Assembly: GCF_900115365.1 (NCBI RefSeq)
Contig: NZ_FOWD01000005.1
Location: 66,048 to 130,047 of the forward strand
Origin: Anaerocolumna aminovalerica
GTDB lineage: Bacteria > Bacillota > Clostridia > Lachnospirales > Lachnospiraceae
DNA length: 64,000 nucleotides
Direction of reading: 5' to 3'
Part shown: piece after piece, positions 17,606-26,471 of the stretch
Layout: every line of letters begins with the position of its first letter
How positions within the stretch are numbered: the first letter of the stretch is position 1
Translations under genes and position numbers: made by a program
Notes under the pieces: generated by a model
What the model saw: the letters and a program-made list of their open reading frames with translations, nothing else
What the model was told of the DNA's origin: nothing
Databases searched by the model: none

Positions 17606-19996
17606 TTAACCCATAATTATAAGAACCTGATTTATACTGTCTTGCTCCTGTACGGGTATTCTTTCAACCAATTTTCCGTTTAACCGGATTTCTTTCACAC
17701 CTTTCATAACGCCTTCCGGATTCCGCACAGTGATATAGTACTGTGCCCCTCTCCATTCACGGCGAATACGAAATTCTTTCCAATCCGATGGAATACATGG
17801 ATCGATTAATAAATAATCAAACTCCGGACGAATTCCAAGAATATAGCGGGTAGCCGAAAAATACGCCCAACCTGCTGTTCCTGTCATAAAGGGATGTCTT
17901 GCACGTCCAAAGGCAGTGTGGTCCCTGCCCACAATAAATTGGCAGTAGGAATAAGGTTCTGCTTCCCTGATTTCTATGTTGTCATTCTGATTATAAGGAC
18001 ATAAGGCATTATAATACTTCATTGCCTGGTCACCCCGTCCTAACATGCACTCAGCAGCCCATGCCCATGGATTGGGATGACTGAATATTGCTCCATTTTC
18101 TTTCAGTCCCGGATATACCCTTGTAACAAATCCAATATCCTCATCAGGTACCGTATAGGAAGGGCCGTTCAACATAATACCATAAGGCGTATATAAGTAA
18201 TGATCTACACTGTCCATTGCTTTACTTCCTCTGTCCTTTGATGCCAGGCCGGACAGCACTGCCCAGGCATTGGATTCCAAATGAATTCTTCCTTCTTTGT
18301 CCTCATCTGTTCCAATCTTTTTCCCGTTCTTAGTAATACCTCTGATGTACCATTCCTTATCCCAAAGTACCTCTTCACAAACATCCTTCACTTTTGAACG
18401 TATCTTATTATACTTTATAACATCTTCTGTCTTATTTTGATATTCTGCGATCTCGATAAAATTGCCCAGTGCCCAGTATAAAAGAAAAGAAACCATAGCA
18501 CTTTCGCCGCCTCCAAGATTAAGGCAATCGTTCCAGTCCGCCCGCAGTCCCTTACAGATACCATTCTCCCCTACCTGATTATTGGAAAAATCCAGTATTT
18601 TGGTCATATGCTCATAAACAGAGCCGCTGCCACCGTCTGCATAGGTGATTTCTTCGTCTAAGAAAGACATTTCACCAGTTTCTTTTACATATTCAACGAT
18701 TGCGCTAACCAGCCACAGGGCATCGTCGGAACACGCATCATCTATACCATGAACAATATCATTTTTATTTGGAGAAGGTATTACCGTTGGTGATTTAAAT
18801 GGTTTAACCTCCTTGTCCGGTTCAAACCATTCCGGCTGGAATAAATGAAGTCCATAACCTTTGGATACCAATGCCCGGAGTAATTCCACTATTCTTTGCT
18901 TACATTTTTCAGGATTGGAGTGGGGAATTGTCATTGCATCCTGTGAGGTATCCCTGAAACCTAAACCTGTTCTTCCTCCTACTTCAATAAAGGAAGCAAA
19001 TCTTGAAAACATAACATTTATCTCTGCCTGATATAAATTCCATATGTTAATTAATGTATTCATACCTTCATTTGGAGTATGAATGACTAATTTATCTAAT
19101 TTTCTGTTCCAAAAGTCGGCCATTTGATTATAAGCAGCGTCTATTCTGTTAAAATCCGAGTATTTTTCTCTGATCCGTTTTCCTTCTGCAAGATTACCTT
19201 CTCCTAACATAAAGACTAACCGAACTTCTTCTCCCGGATGGAGAACCAATTTTTTATGTAAGGAACCGCAATGATTATTTCCCTTCTCAAAGCTGCCGCT
19301 TAAGACACCTTTTTCTACTGCAACGGGATTGTTTTCGCTGCGATAAAGTCCGATAAATTTATCTCTTAGACAATCAAAACCATCAGGAGCAAAATTCGCA
19401 GTAAAATACTGATATCCAAACTCTTCATAGAATAAGTCATATTCTATAATTCCATTTTCATAAGAGGAACCTGCTGCATAATTACTCATTTGGAAGTTCT
19501 GATTATCCATGGCAATATGGTGATAGGAGAATTCACAATAGGAAAATACACTTAATTCTCTGTTAACTTCACCGGTATTTTTAATTTTTACATCCCATAG
19601 TTCCACAGGATCATTTATGGGTATAAATAATGTCTGTTCTGCTTTAATATCGTTGTATTCGCATAAATACTTTGTATAAGATAAGCCATGTCTGCACTGA
19701 TACTTGGCTTTATCTAAAGATTTGCCAACCGGCTGCCAGGATACGCTCCAATAGTCACCGGAATTATCATCCCGTAAATAAACATAATGTCCCGGCCGGT
19801 CCATAGGTACGCTATTGGCACGAAAACGGGTAATACGATGATATTCCGGTGATTTATAAAACACATACCCCCCTGCAGTATGGTTGACAACTCCGCACAT
19901 GTCCTTTACCCCTAAATAATTCGTCCACGAGGTAGGTAAATCCACTCTTTCAATTACATACTCTTTATTCTCATTATCAAAATAGCCGTATTTCAT
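17606..19996 (-). CDS. GH94 glycoside phosphorylase (cellobiose phosphorylase type)
   Basis: Cytoplasmic inverting phosphorylase of 796 residues that splits a beta-glucoside with phosphate, giving alpha-glucose-1-phosphate and a free sugar. The N-terminal beta-sandwich begins at once (KYGYFDNENKEYVI). The (alpha/alpha)6 barrel holds the catalytic motif RADWNDCLNLGG with the general acid at Asp490, the position known for cellobiose phosphorylases. Other conserved stretches are VGGRTGLGFRDTSQD and MTGTAGWAYF near the C-terminus. Length matches cellobiose or chitobiose phosphorylases (about 800) and not the longer cellodextrin enzymes. Context with a sugar importer and phosphoglucomutase supports cellobiose use; chitobiose or laminaribiose cannot be excluded. 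Confidence 0.85.
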   Translation of the reverse strand: MKYGYFDNENKEYVIERVDLPTSWTNYLGVKDMCGVVNHTAGGYVFYKSPEYHRITRFRANSVPMDRPGHYVYLRDDNSGDYWSVSWQPVGKSLDKAKYQCRHGLSYTKYLCEYNDIKAEQTLFIPINDPVELWDVKIKNTGEVNRELSVFSYCEFSYHHIAMDNQNFQMSNYAAGSSYENGIIEYDLFYEEFGYQYFTANFAPDGFDCLRDKFIGLYRSENNPVAVEKGVLSGSFEKGNNHCGSLHKKLVLHPGEEVRLVFMLGEGNLAEGKRIREKYSDFNRIDAAYNQMADFWNRKLDKLVIHTPNEGMNTLINIWNLYQAEINVMFSRFASFIEVGGRTGLGFRDTSQDAMTIPHSNPEKCKQRIVELLRALVSKGYGLHLFQPEWFEPDKEVKPFKSPTVIPSPNKNDIVHGIDDACSDDALWLVSAIVEYVKETGEMSFLDEEITYADGGSGSVYEHMTKILDFSNNQVGENGICKGLRADWNDCLNLGGGESAMVSFLLYWALGNFIEIAEYQNKTEDVIKYNKIRSKVKDVCEEVLWDKEWYIRGITKNGKKIGTDEDKEGRIHLESNAWAVLSGLASKDRGSKAMDSVDHYLYTPYGIMLNGPSYTVPDEDIGFVTRVYPGLKENGAIFSHPNPWAWAAECMLGRGDQAMKYYNALCPYNQNDNIEIREAEPYSYCQFIVGRDHTAFGRARHPFMTGTAGWAYFSATRYILGIRPEFDYLLIDPCIPSDWKEFRIRREWRGAQYYITVRNPEGVMKGVKEIRLNGKLVERIPVQEQDSINQVLIIMG

Positions 19997-20033
19997 AATT
20001 GCTGCACCCCCTGAATATTAAGTAATAAAATAC

Positions 20034-20056
20034 TATAATTAGATACTTTAATTATA
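20034..20056. promoter_or_regulatory. Palindrome upstream of GH94 gene
   Basis: TATAATTA (20034-20041) and TAATTATA (20049-20056) form a perfect 8-bp inverted repeat around a 7-bp spacer, 38 bases before the GH94 start. It can provide a -10 TATAAT on the minus strand, so it may be an operator over the promoter. Function inferred. Confidence 0.35.
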
Positions 20057-20213
20057 ACAAGGAACAGCTTTTATAGTATTGCTAGGGATGTCAATATTTG
20101 ATTTATATTGCTATCCTGTAAGTGAAAAGGAATTTTTTAACCATGGCTTTTTATCCTATTTCAGAAGAGACAGCCATCTGGGATAAAGTACAGAAACATT
20201 TCCATAATGCAAT

Positions 20214-20239
20214 AAGGCAACTCCTAGCGGGGTTGCCTT
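20214..20239. terminator. Probable terminator downstream of FUSC-HAD gene
   Basis: AAGGCAAC (20214-20221) pairs with GTTGCCTT (20232-20239) around a 10-base loop, about 80 bases beyond the stop of the minus-strand FUSC-HAD gene. T-rich sequence follows on the plus side. No gene was found in the rest of the 320-base gap. Confidence 0.45.
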
Positions 20240-20318
20240 TCGTTTATTCATAAGGAAAACAGCCGCGCAATAATAGTTTGGTTGTCCTTTTTATGGATAA
20301 TATATTATCTTTTATTTT

Positions 20319-21632
20319 TCACATATTTCCTTCTTCTTTTTTCTTCCAGATAAAAGGCTCATATAATTCCTTCATTCTTTTCACCACAGTATTCTGATTG
20401 CTATCCTGTATTAGAATATCATACTGCCCCGGAATAGTACCAAAAGTCACCATCTTCTCCAATCCGGTTAAGACTTTTAGTTCAGCAAGCATATTTTCTT
20501 TAGCAGCATCTTCATGATATATGTTTAAATAAGTGTAACCCGGATTGTCTTTGGACGAGCTTTGCACTATTCGAATATGTTCTGCTATAGGCAGATCCTT
20601 AATTCGCTGATGGATTTTTGTAATATGTTCCTGTTTACAGATACACATTATATGAAAGCATTCCCCATCACTTCCTGTACTTCCCTTTATAAAATTACGA
20701 TAGGGTGAAGTTCTTAGTTTATTATAAACCTTTTCTTCTGCCTGCTGATAGAATTCTTCGTAATATATCATTAAAGTTTCCTGTAGTAAGACTGTAGTAA
20801 AACAGCAGATTTTTTCCTCTCTTAAAAGATCTTGTATGGATTTTACTACTTCTTTATCCAATATCTTTTTTCTTAGAAATTCTTTCTTTTCCACATCGTA
20901 TAAAACTGCTCCATTAAAAGCAATTACCGGCAATTTTAAAGGTACCTCCTTTACAAAGTCCATTAAAGAGGCAATGGTTCTTTCTGTGGCTATGGTAAAA
21001 TTAGCTCCCCGCTCAATCATACGGTTTAATTCAACCCTGCTGTATGGTACTAATTCTCCCTTATCATTTAGCAAAGTATCATCCAATCCGCTGACAAACA
21101 AAATATTGTTATTGTTTCTCCGTGGTAATGAAATCCGATTAACTATAATTGACACTCCAACTCCAATAAGGGTATCCAGCACACGATTTAATACAAACAA
21201 GTAGGGATTGCTGTCACTTAAATGGTTTACCGTAATACTTAAAAATACCACACCAGAAAAGAATGATACCTCATGTTTCTTTAAAAGAACTGCCGTATAT
21301 ATAACAGGAATAACGGAAATGGAAATAAACAAATATTTCCACATTATAGGTATATCTTTTAATATATAAGTATTCATAACTAAAACAATGCAGCCCCAAA
21401 AGGCTCCGTTAAAGGTACCAAATGTCCGGGATTTGGCATTAGTTTTACTATTCTCTATATATGTTTCCATACAAAATATTGCTGCTATAGCAGAATAAAA
21501 TGGAATACCTTTCTCACCTCTGAGTATGTATATAATAAGGCAGATAAACACGGCCATGGCAGTCTTTATCATTCGGAGGCCAACCGGCATTATTCTAAAC
21601 TTTTTCTCATTTTCTTTACTTTGGGAAAACAT
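20319..21632 (-). CDS. FUSC/ArAE-type membrane domain fused to a degenerate HAD domain
   Basis: The N-terminal ~170 residues hold four to six hydrophobic helices typical of the aromatic acid exporter (ArAE_1/FUSC) half-domain. The C-terminal ~260 residues resemble a Cof-type (HAD-IIB) phosphatase. The HAD part has lost its key motifs: motif I reads SGLDDTLL (181-188) where DLDGTLL is expected, so the nucleophile Asp is Gly182. The final GDxxND motif reads FGTIPGQYD. The domain is therefore probably not a phosphatase and may instead bind a ligand to gate or assemble the membrane part. The RBS GGAG lies before the ATG. It is a stand-alone gene between GH94 and an AraC regulator. Confidence 0.75.
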   Translation of the reverse strand: MFSQSKENEKKFRIMPVGLRMIKTAMAVFICLIIYILRGEKGIPFYSAIAAIFCMETYIENSKTNAKSRTFGTFNGAFWGCIVLVMNTYILKDIPIMWKYLFISISVIPVIYTAVLLKKHEVSFFSGVVFLSITVNHLSDSNPYLFVLNRVLDTLIGVGVSIIVNRISLPRRNNNNILFVSGLDDTLLNDKGELVPYSRVELNRMIERGANFTIATERTIASLMDFVKEVPLKLPVIAFNGAVLYDVEKKEFLRKKILDKEVVKSIQDLLREEKICCFTTVLLQETLMIYYEEFYQQAEEKVYNKLRTSPYRNFIKGSTGSDGECFHIMCICKQEHITKIHQRIKDLPIAEHIRIVQSSSKDNPGYTYLNIYHEDAAKENMLAELKVLTGLEKMVTFGTIPGQYDILIQDSNQNTVVKRMKELYEPFIWKKKEEGNM

Positions 21633-21725
21633 AGGTAAACTCCTTTTTTGTATAAACTGAATTTATTTCCAGCACCTTGGACTAATAGGTATTCTAAACT
21701 TGCCTATAAGGATTGTCAATATACA

Positions 21726-22568
21726 TCAATCAATAAAGGAAACATTTTTAGGCATTGTATTATAAGCTTTTTTGAAAGCTCTGAAAAAGGAAGAATAATT
21801 CTTAAAACCACATTGATAACAGGCCTGTGTAAGTGAGCTTCCATTTTGAACAAGGTTTTTAGCTAATAATAATCGTTTCTCAGTAATATATTTACCAATG
21901 GTATATCCTGTTTCTTCTTTAAAAAAATGCATTAAATAATACCTGCTTAAATAAAAATGGCTAGATAATGTATCTATGGTAATATCCTCCGTAAGATGTT
22001 CATTGATGTAATCTATAATTTGCAGAAGTTTTTCATTACCAATTACAGCATCAAGGTAATTGATGGGGTTTGATATCGCAGTCCGGTTTAGCTGTATCAT
22101 AAATTCCAAAAACAATATTCTTTGATACAAGTCTTTGGCATAGGCATTATCTGTGAAGGAATACTCCAGTTCCTGGCATACCTGAAATAGTTTGCTTTTA
22201 TCAAGGGAAGGAATTCTAAGCACATTGGAATGTTCTTCTTTTGCACGTTGGAAACAATACTTTAGATCATTATCATTATCTGAATAGGTATTTAGAAACT
22301 TTGTTGAAACATATATAATAACTCTTTCATAAGGAGAGCTATCCATTATGGAAGGTCTATGTATTTCTCCCTGATTCACAAGAACGATATCGTAAGGCTT
22401 AAGTAAATAATCTTTTCCTTCTATGGAGTAATTGATATTTCCGCTTAGAAGAATCATAATTTTGTTAAAATCATGATAGTGATAATTGAATTCTTTCTTC
22501 TCCCTGTCAACGATATGAAACATTTTATAATCATTGTTTAAATATCCGGTTTTTTCAACCTTGTTCAT
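21726..22568 (-). CDS. AraC family transcriptional regulator with cupin sensor
   Basis: 280 residues. The N-terminal cupin-like domain (FNYHYHDFNKIMILLSG, LKPYDIVLVNQGEIHRP) probably binds a small ligand. The C-terminal AraC double HTH runs from about 180 to 275 (ITIDTLSSHFYLSRYYLMHF, ACYQCGFKNYSSFFRAFKKA). It is divergent from dapA across a 176-base gap, so control of that gene or its own is likely. The ligand is unknown. GAGG five bases before the ATG supports the start. Confidence 0.87.
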   Translation of the reverse strand: MNKVEKTGYLNNDYKMFHIVDREKKEFNYHYHDFNKIMILLSGNINYSIEGKDYLLKPYDIVLVNQGEIHRPSIMDSSPYERVIIYVSTKFLNTYSDNDNDLKYCFQRAKEEHSNVLRIPSLDKSKLFQVCQELEYSFTDNAYAKDLYQRILFLEFMIQLNRTAISNPINYLDAVIGNEKLLQIIDYINEHLTEDITIDTLSSHFYLSRYYLMHFFKEETGYTIGKYITEKRLLLAKNLVQNGSSLTQACYQCGFKNYSSFFRAFKKAYNTMPKNVSFID

Positions 22569-22744
22569 ATTAACCTCAATTCTGGCACTTTTAGCACCAC
22601 TTTAGCACTTTTTAATCTAAAGACAATTATACAGCACTATATGCAATATTTAAAGCATTATAATGCTATTCTTAAAGAATATTATTGTGTAAAATAGAAT
22701 TAAGAATAAAATGCACGTTATACGAAATGCAGGGAGGATTTTTT

Positions 22745-23608
22745 ATGCAGATTACTGGTGTATGGTTACCGATTATAACCCCATTTAAAGATAATAAACT
22801 TGACTATCAGTCATATAAAAGATTAATTGATCACTATTCTGATAAAGGAATAAGTGGTTTCATTCCACTAGGTACAACAGGGGAATGTCCAACTTTAAGT
22901 GATTTTGAGTTTGAAGATATGATTGAAAAGACAATGGAATATAATAATAGACGATTACCTGTCTATGTAGGAGTTGGCGGAAACTGTACTGCCCAGGTAA
23001 TAAAGAAAGTAAAAATTGCTGAATATTATGATATAAAAGGTATCCTATCCGTTTGTCCTTACTATAACAGACCAGGCCAAGAAGGAATCTATGGTCATTT
23101 TAAGAGCATTGCTGAGGAAACTCCTTTAGATATCGTTATGTATAATATTCCATATCGAACTGGTGTAAATATGGAAAATGAAACCATATATAAACTATCT
23201 GAGATAAAAAATATAGTAGGATTAAAGGATTGCTGCGGTAATATTAAACAAACAGCTGAATTATTAATGAATCCTCCAGAAGACTTCTCTATCCTAACCG
23301 GAGAAGACTTATTATTCTTTTTAACCCTTACTATGGGAGGACATGGAGGAATACTTTCCTCTTCACATTTGAAAACAGAGATGTTTGTGGAGGTATATAA
23401 TAAGATAAAGGAAAATGATTTAGAATCTGCTTTAAAGATATGGAAACCTTTATATGACTTTATTCCTTTACTATTTAAAGAACCTAACCCAGCTCCTGTT
23501 AAATATTGCTTAGAGGAACTATCGTTGATAGATTCCGATGAGGTAAGACTTCCTTTAACACAAATATCGGATCAACTAAAAGAAAAATTAGATTGTATAC
23601 TTTTATAG
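22745..23608 (+). CDS. dapA: 4-hydroxy-tetrahydrodipicolinate synthase (DapA family)
   Basis: Class I aldolase joining pyruvate and aspartate semialdehyde in lysine/diaminopimelate synthesis. Seen: GTTGE (pyruvate carboxylate binding), YYNRP, the Tyr-Arg pair in YNIPYRTG, and the Schiff-base Lys in VGLKDCCGN. Length 287 is typical. The start was set at 22745 with AGGGAGG seven bases upstream, shortening the open frame by 20 residues. The Arg in PYRTG and the LFKEPNPAPVK stretch favour DapA over neuraminate lyase, but its isolated place beside an AraC regulator leaves a catabolic aldolase possible. Confidence 0.8.
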   Translation: MQITGVWLPIITPFKDNKLDYQSYKRLIDHYSDKGISGFIPLGTTGECPTLSDFEFEDMIEKTMEYNNRRLPVYVGVGGNCTAQVIKKVKIAEYYDIKGILSVCPYYNRPGQEGIYGHFKSIAEETPLDIVMYNIPYRTGVNMENETIYKLSEIKNIVGLKDCCGNIKQTAELLMNPPEDFSILTGEDLLFFLTLTMGGHGGILSSSHLKTEMFVEVYNKIKENDLESALKIWKPLYDFIPLLFKEPNPAPVKYCLEELSLIDSDEVRLPLTQISDQLKEKLDCILL

Positions 23609-23617
23609 ACAATTATA

Positions 23618-23658
23618 ACATCCCCTTCCCCTCATTTTATTTACGAGGAAGGGGGTGT
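23618..23658 (+). terminator. Terminator of dapA
   Basis: ACATCCCCTTCC pairs with GGAAGGGGGTGT (one G-T pair), followed by CTTTTTTT. A classical intrinsic terminator ten bases after the stop codon. Confidence 0.85.
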
Positions 23659-23690
23659 CTTTTTTTATTACGTTGCTACATAATAACTTT

Positions 23691-23845
23691 ATGAGTATAT
23701 TAAAAGATATTTTTAATTATGAATAAATGTTATATATTTTTACATACCAGTAAGACTGTCATTGACAACGTTAATAAGATGATACCTTTTCTATTCCTGA
23801 GAAAGATTTTAAAATGCTTCGTTACTTTGGCATTTATGGGTTAAT
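23691..23845 (+). pseudogene. Deleted remnant of IS91-family transposase
   Basis: About 100 bases from 23691 match, with scattered differences, the 5' part of the transposase copy at 28387-28485 (shared blocks ATGAGTATATTAAAAGATAT and ACTGTCATTGACAACGTTAA). After an internal deletion the translation reads IPEKDFKMLRYFGIYG and stops. The same HIPE...RYYGIY segment lies near the end of the larger copy in a shifted frame. The remnant has the same orientation as that copy, so the two enclose the ParB/Dam/ATPase island as direct repeats. Confidence 0.7.
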
Positions 23846-23869
23846 TTTACATTTCTAATAATCTTATTA

Positions 23870-25570
23870 TCATTTCTGTAATTCTGCATTTTCATTGTCA
23901 TTTGCTACAAGTCCCATCATATAATCAAATCCTAACTTCTCTGCAATCAAATTATATACATCAATAAACTCTTGGACAAATTTATTAGCTTTATCTGGAT
24001 TTTTTAAAAACCAAAAATCGAATAATTTATTAATTCCTCCCAATGTTTCTTCCATGTATGCAAACCAACTCTTATATTCCTTCGCGTCATACTCAGCTTC
24101 TACCCAATCTCTGAAGCAAATCTCATAGGGCATTCTAACTTCTTGAATAGTTTGTTCAAATTCTGAATAAAATATAGGGTCCTTTAGCAACATAAACAAT
24201 CCCTTTTCAACATCTTCTGGAAGAAAAAGAATATTTTTTGCAGTATTTAAAATATAGTTTAATTTTGTTCTATCAGCTTTTTCACGAACATCATGATCTA
24301 GGATAATTACGCTATTTATAAATTCAGGAACATTTTTTTGATGTAATTGAACATAATTTGTCCAACCTAAATCAATATCTACAACATTAAAATAATTTTC
24401 AAAATTATAGTCTAAATGTTTTGAAAGTAAGTAGAATAATAATGACTTAGCTCTCTCATCTTCCAAGTAAACATTAACACTCTGTCTTACTGTTGATGGT
24501 TGCATATTAATACCATCTATTATAGTATTAAGGTCAGATGATGTTCTAATGTTTCTCCCTGTAATCATTCTTTTACTATCACCAACTTCTCCAACATAAT
24601 AAGATTCCAAATATATAAGTTCACATTCATAATTATATGAAATTATTGATGGGTCTATTCGTTGTTTTTGTAATTTTTTAACTTCATTACGTTGCAGGGA
24701 ATTAACTTCCTTCATAATCATTGGAGAATGTGTTGTAAATACTATTTGAATTTTTAATTCTTTTGACTTTTCGTAAAGGAATTTAACAAGTTTTTTCTGT
24801 GAGTACCCATATAAAGTTGCATCCAACTCATCAATCAACAATATTCCCCCTTTATATGCAGGGTATTTATCCTTCAATCTTTTAAATGATAATATAGCCA
24901 AAATAATTCTCCCGATATTACTTTCACCAGCTGAGTTAGTGAATACATCATGCGTAGTATCATTAACACCTACAAAACTTCTTTTAGCATCAGCCTTCTC
25001 CATTACTGCTGATGCATCTTTTGAATCTTGTATAGATAAAATTTCCTTATAATATCTTGTAAAAAATATATTTTCTTCATCTGTTAGTTTAATATCTACA
25101 GATTTTGTTTTTGCAGTCTCACCAATCGGAAATAATCTTCCTAAACTTAAATAGTAAACCGGTAATTGAACATAACCAGAGCCTTTAGCTCTACTTTTTG
25201 CGTTCCAAAATCTAATATCATCCGGGTTGCTCTTTGTTGGTCGCTTCATACTAGTAATCTTAATCTGATTGTCCTTATAATATCCGTTATTATAAAAATT
25301 CAACGTCCAAATATGTTCACCAAAACGATCAAAAGTCTTTGATAATTTAAATTTCTCTTTAAATTGTGATTTGAAATTATAACCATCAATAGTTGTACAT
25401 CCATACATTGGATGACCTGTAGATATTGTAAATGGCTGACCAAGCATTCCCAATACGGTTGTTTTTAATGTTGCATTACGTCCAGCTATTGCCGTTATAT
25501 TTTTCCCTATTTGTAACTTCAAATTCTCAATAGCTCTAAAGCGTTCTATATCAATATTTTCAATAATCAT
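23870..25570 (-). CDS. AAA ATPase with TOPRIM-like C-terminal domain (OLD-like)
   Basis: 566 residues, third gene of the island operon. The N-terminal SMC/ABC-like ATPase begins IENIDIERFRAIENLKLQIG. Its P-loop is unusual: GRNATLKTT (residues 30-38) with Leu where Gly precedes the Lys. The ABC-signature-like GESNIGRIIL, Walker B GGILLIDELDAT and the switch TTHSP follow. The C-terminal part (about 360-470) shows a TOPRIM-like pattern: an acidic residue in VYLEDERAKSLLFYLL and a DxD in VIILDHD. ATPase plus TOPRIM is the plan of OLD-family nucleases, including GajA, and of the PARIS ATPase/TOPRIM pair. Nuclease activity is inferred, not shown. It starts three bases after the methylase gene. Function within the set may be restriction or sensing. 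Confidence 0.75.
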   Translation of the reverse strand: MIIENIDIERFRAIENLKLQIGKNITAIAGRNATLKTTVLGMLGQPFTISTGHPMYGCTTIDGYNFKSQFKEKFKLSKTFDRFGEHIWTLNFYNNGYYKDNQIKITSMKRPTKSNPDDIRFWNAKSRAKGSGYVQLPVYYLSLGRLFPIGETAKTKSVDIKLTDEENIFFTRYYKEILSIQDSKDASAVMEKADAKRSFVGVNDTTHDVFTNSAGESNIGRIILAILSFKRLKDKYPAYKGGILLIDELDATLYGYSQKKLVKFLYEKSKELKIQIVFTTHSPMIMKEVNSLQRNEVKKLQKQRIDPSIISYNYECELIYLESYYVGEVGDSKRMITGRNIRTSSDLNTIIDGINMQPSTVRQSVNVYLEDERAKSLLFYLLSKHLDYNFENYFNVVDIDLGWTNYVQLHQKNVPEFINSVIILDHDVREKADRTKLNYILNTAKNILFLPEDVEKGLFMLLKDPIFYSEFEQTIQEVRMPYEICFRDWVEAEYDAKEYKSWFAYMEETLGGINKLFDFWFLKNPDKANKFVQEFIDVYNLIAEKLGFDYMMGLVANDNENAELQK

Positions 25571-25573
25571 TAA

Positions 25574-26452
25574 TTATACTCCTCTTAAGTTAATATTTAT
25601 TTTTTTATCTAACAATTCCTCATTGTTTGGACAAAAAGCAGTACTCTTAAATATTATTACTTCAGAACTTTTACGTGTATTAGCCACACTATAATTTAGA
25701 TCAAATCTTCTAATACAGTGGTTTTTGTATATTTCTATAATTTCTGGTGTATCATCGTATGTAATAATCCAGTTATTGTCAACATTATTCATTATCCTAT
25801 CAGCAATTATAGTGTGATCATGCTTTTTAAAAAAGTTTTTGTATAATTCGTGTCCTTTATTAAAATACGGAGGGTCAAAATAAACTAACACATCCTTTCC
25901 ATACCTCGGTAAAACGCAATCAATAAAACCCAATATTTCTTTATTATAAACTTTAATATGTTTTTTTCTACTCGCTATATCCTTAATTCTATTAACAAGA
26001 TTCTCTCTGTTATATCTTGCATCAATTAGGTAATTTCCATTTTGCTCCATTCCGCCTATTGGTCCTGCTTTTAATATTCCAGATCTATTTGTTCGATTTA
26101 GAAAAAATGTAGCAAATGCCAAATCTAAGGAATATTTATTATTTTTATTTGTATAAATCTCTTTTTGTCTATTCCACTCTTCTATCGATACAGGTGTTTC
26201 GATTATCCTATCAATCAAGTTATTAGATTCTATTAAAATTGCTCTCCAAACAGAATAGATTGCCTTATCATAATCATTTATTACAATATTATCTACATGT
26301 CCCTTCATTAATAGCGATAAAGCCACACCTGCTCCTCCAGCAAACGGTTCAATATATGTACCACCCTGTATATTTAATTTTTCTATCATGAATTCCATAA
26401 ATGGAGCAAGTTTTCCTTTTCCACCTGGATATCTTAATGGCGAATAGAGCAT
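25574..26452 (-). CDS. DNA adenine N6-methyltransferase, D12 class (Dam-like)
   Basis: 292 residues, SAM-dependent. Motifs in the D12 order: N-terminal RYPGGKGKLAPF (residues 7-18), SAM-binding EPFAGGAGVAL, ND acidic motif INDYDKAIYS, and catalytic DPPYF. These define the Dam/DpnM family; the recognition site cannot be read from sequence (GATC is only one option). GGAGGG precedes the start. It lies 19 bases after the ParB-like gene and 3 bases before the ATPase gene, so the three are surely co-transcribed. No classical restriction endonuclease gene is present; the ATPase/TOPRIM partner is the only nuclease candidate. Confidence 0.88.
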   Translation of the reverse strand: MLYSPLRYPGGKGKLAPFMEFMIEKLNIQGGTYIEPFAGGAGVALSLLMKGHVDNIVINDYDKAIYSVWRAILIESNNLIDRIIETPVSIEEWNRQKEIYTNKNNKYSLDLAFATFFLNRTNRSGILKAGPIGGMEQNGNYLIDARYNRENLVNRIKDIASRKKHIKVYNKEILGFIDCVLPRYGKDVLVYFDPPYFNKGHELYKNFFKKHDHTIIADRIMNNVDNNWIITYDDTPEIIEIYKNHCIRRFDLNYSVANTRKSSEVIIFKSTAFCPNNEELLDKKININLRGV

Positions 26453-26471
26453 CTACCATCCCTCCATTTCA

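Noticed and set aside
20143-20253. 36-codon plus-strand frame beginning MAFYPISEE
   Set aside because: The only RBS-like sequence is too far from the ATG, and the frame runs through a terminator-like hairpin; no homologue recognised.
22745-23608. N-acetylneuraminate lyase instead of DapA
   Set aside because: The Arg following the active-site Tyr (YNIPYRTG) and the overall pattern favour DapA; no sialic acid genes adjoin.
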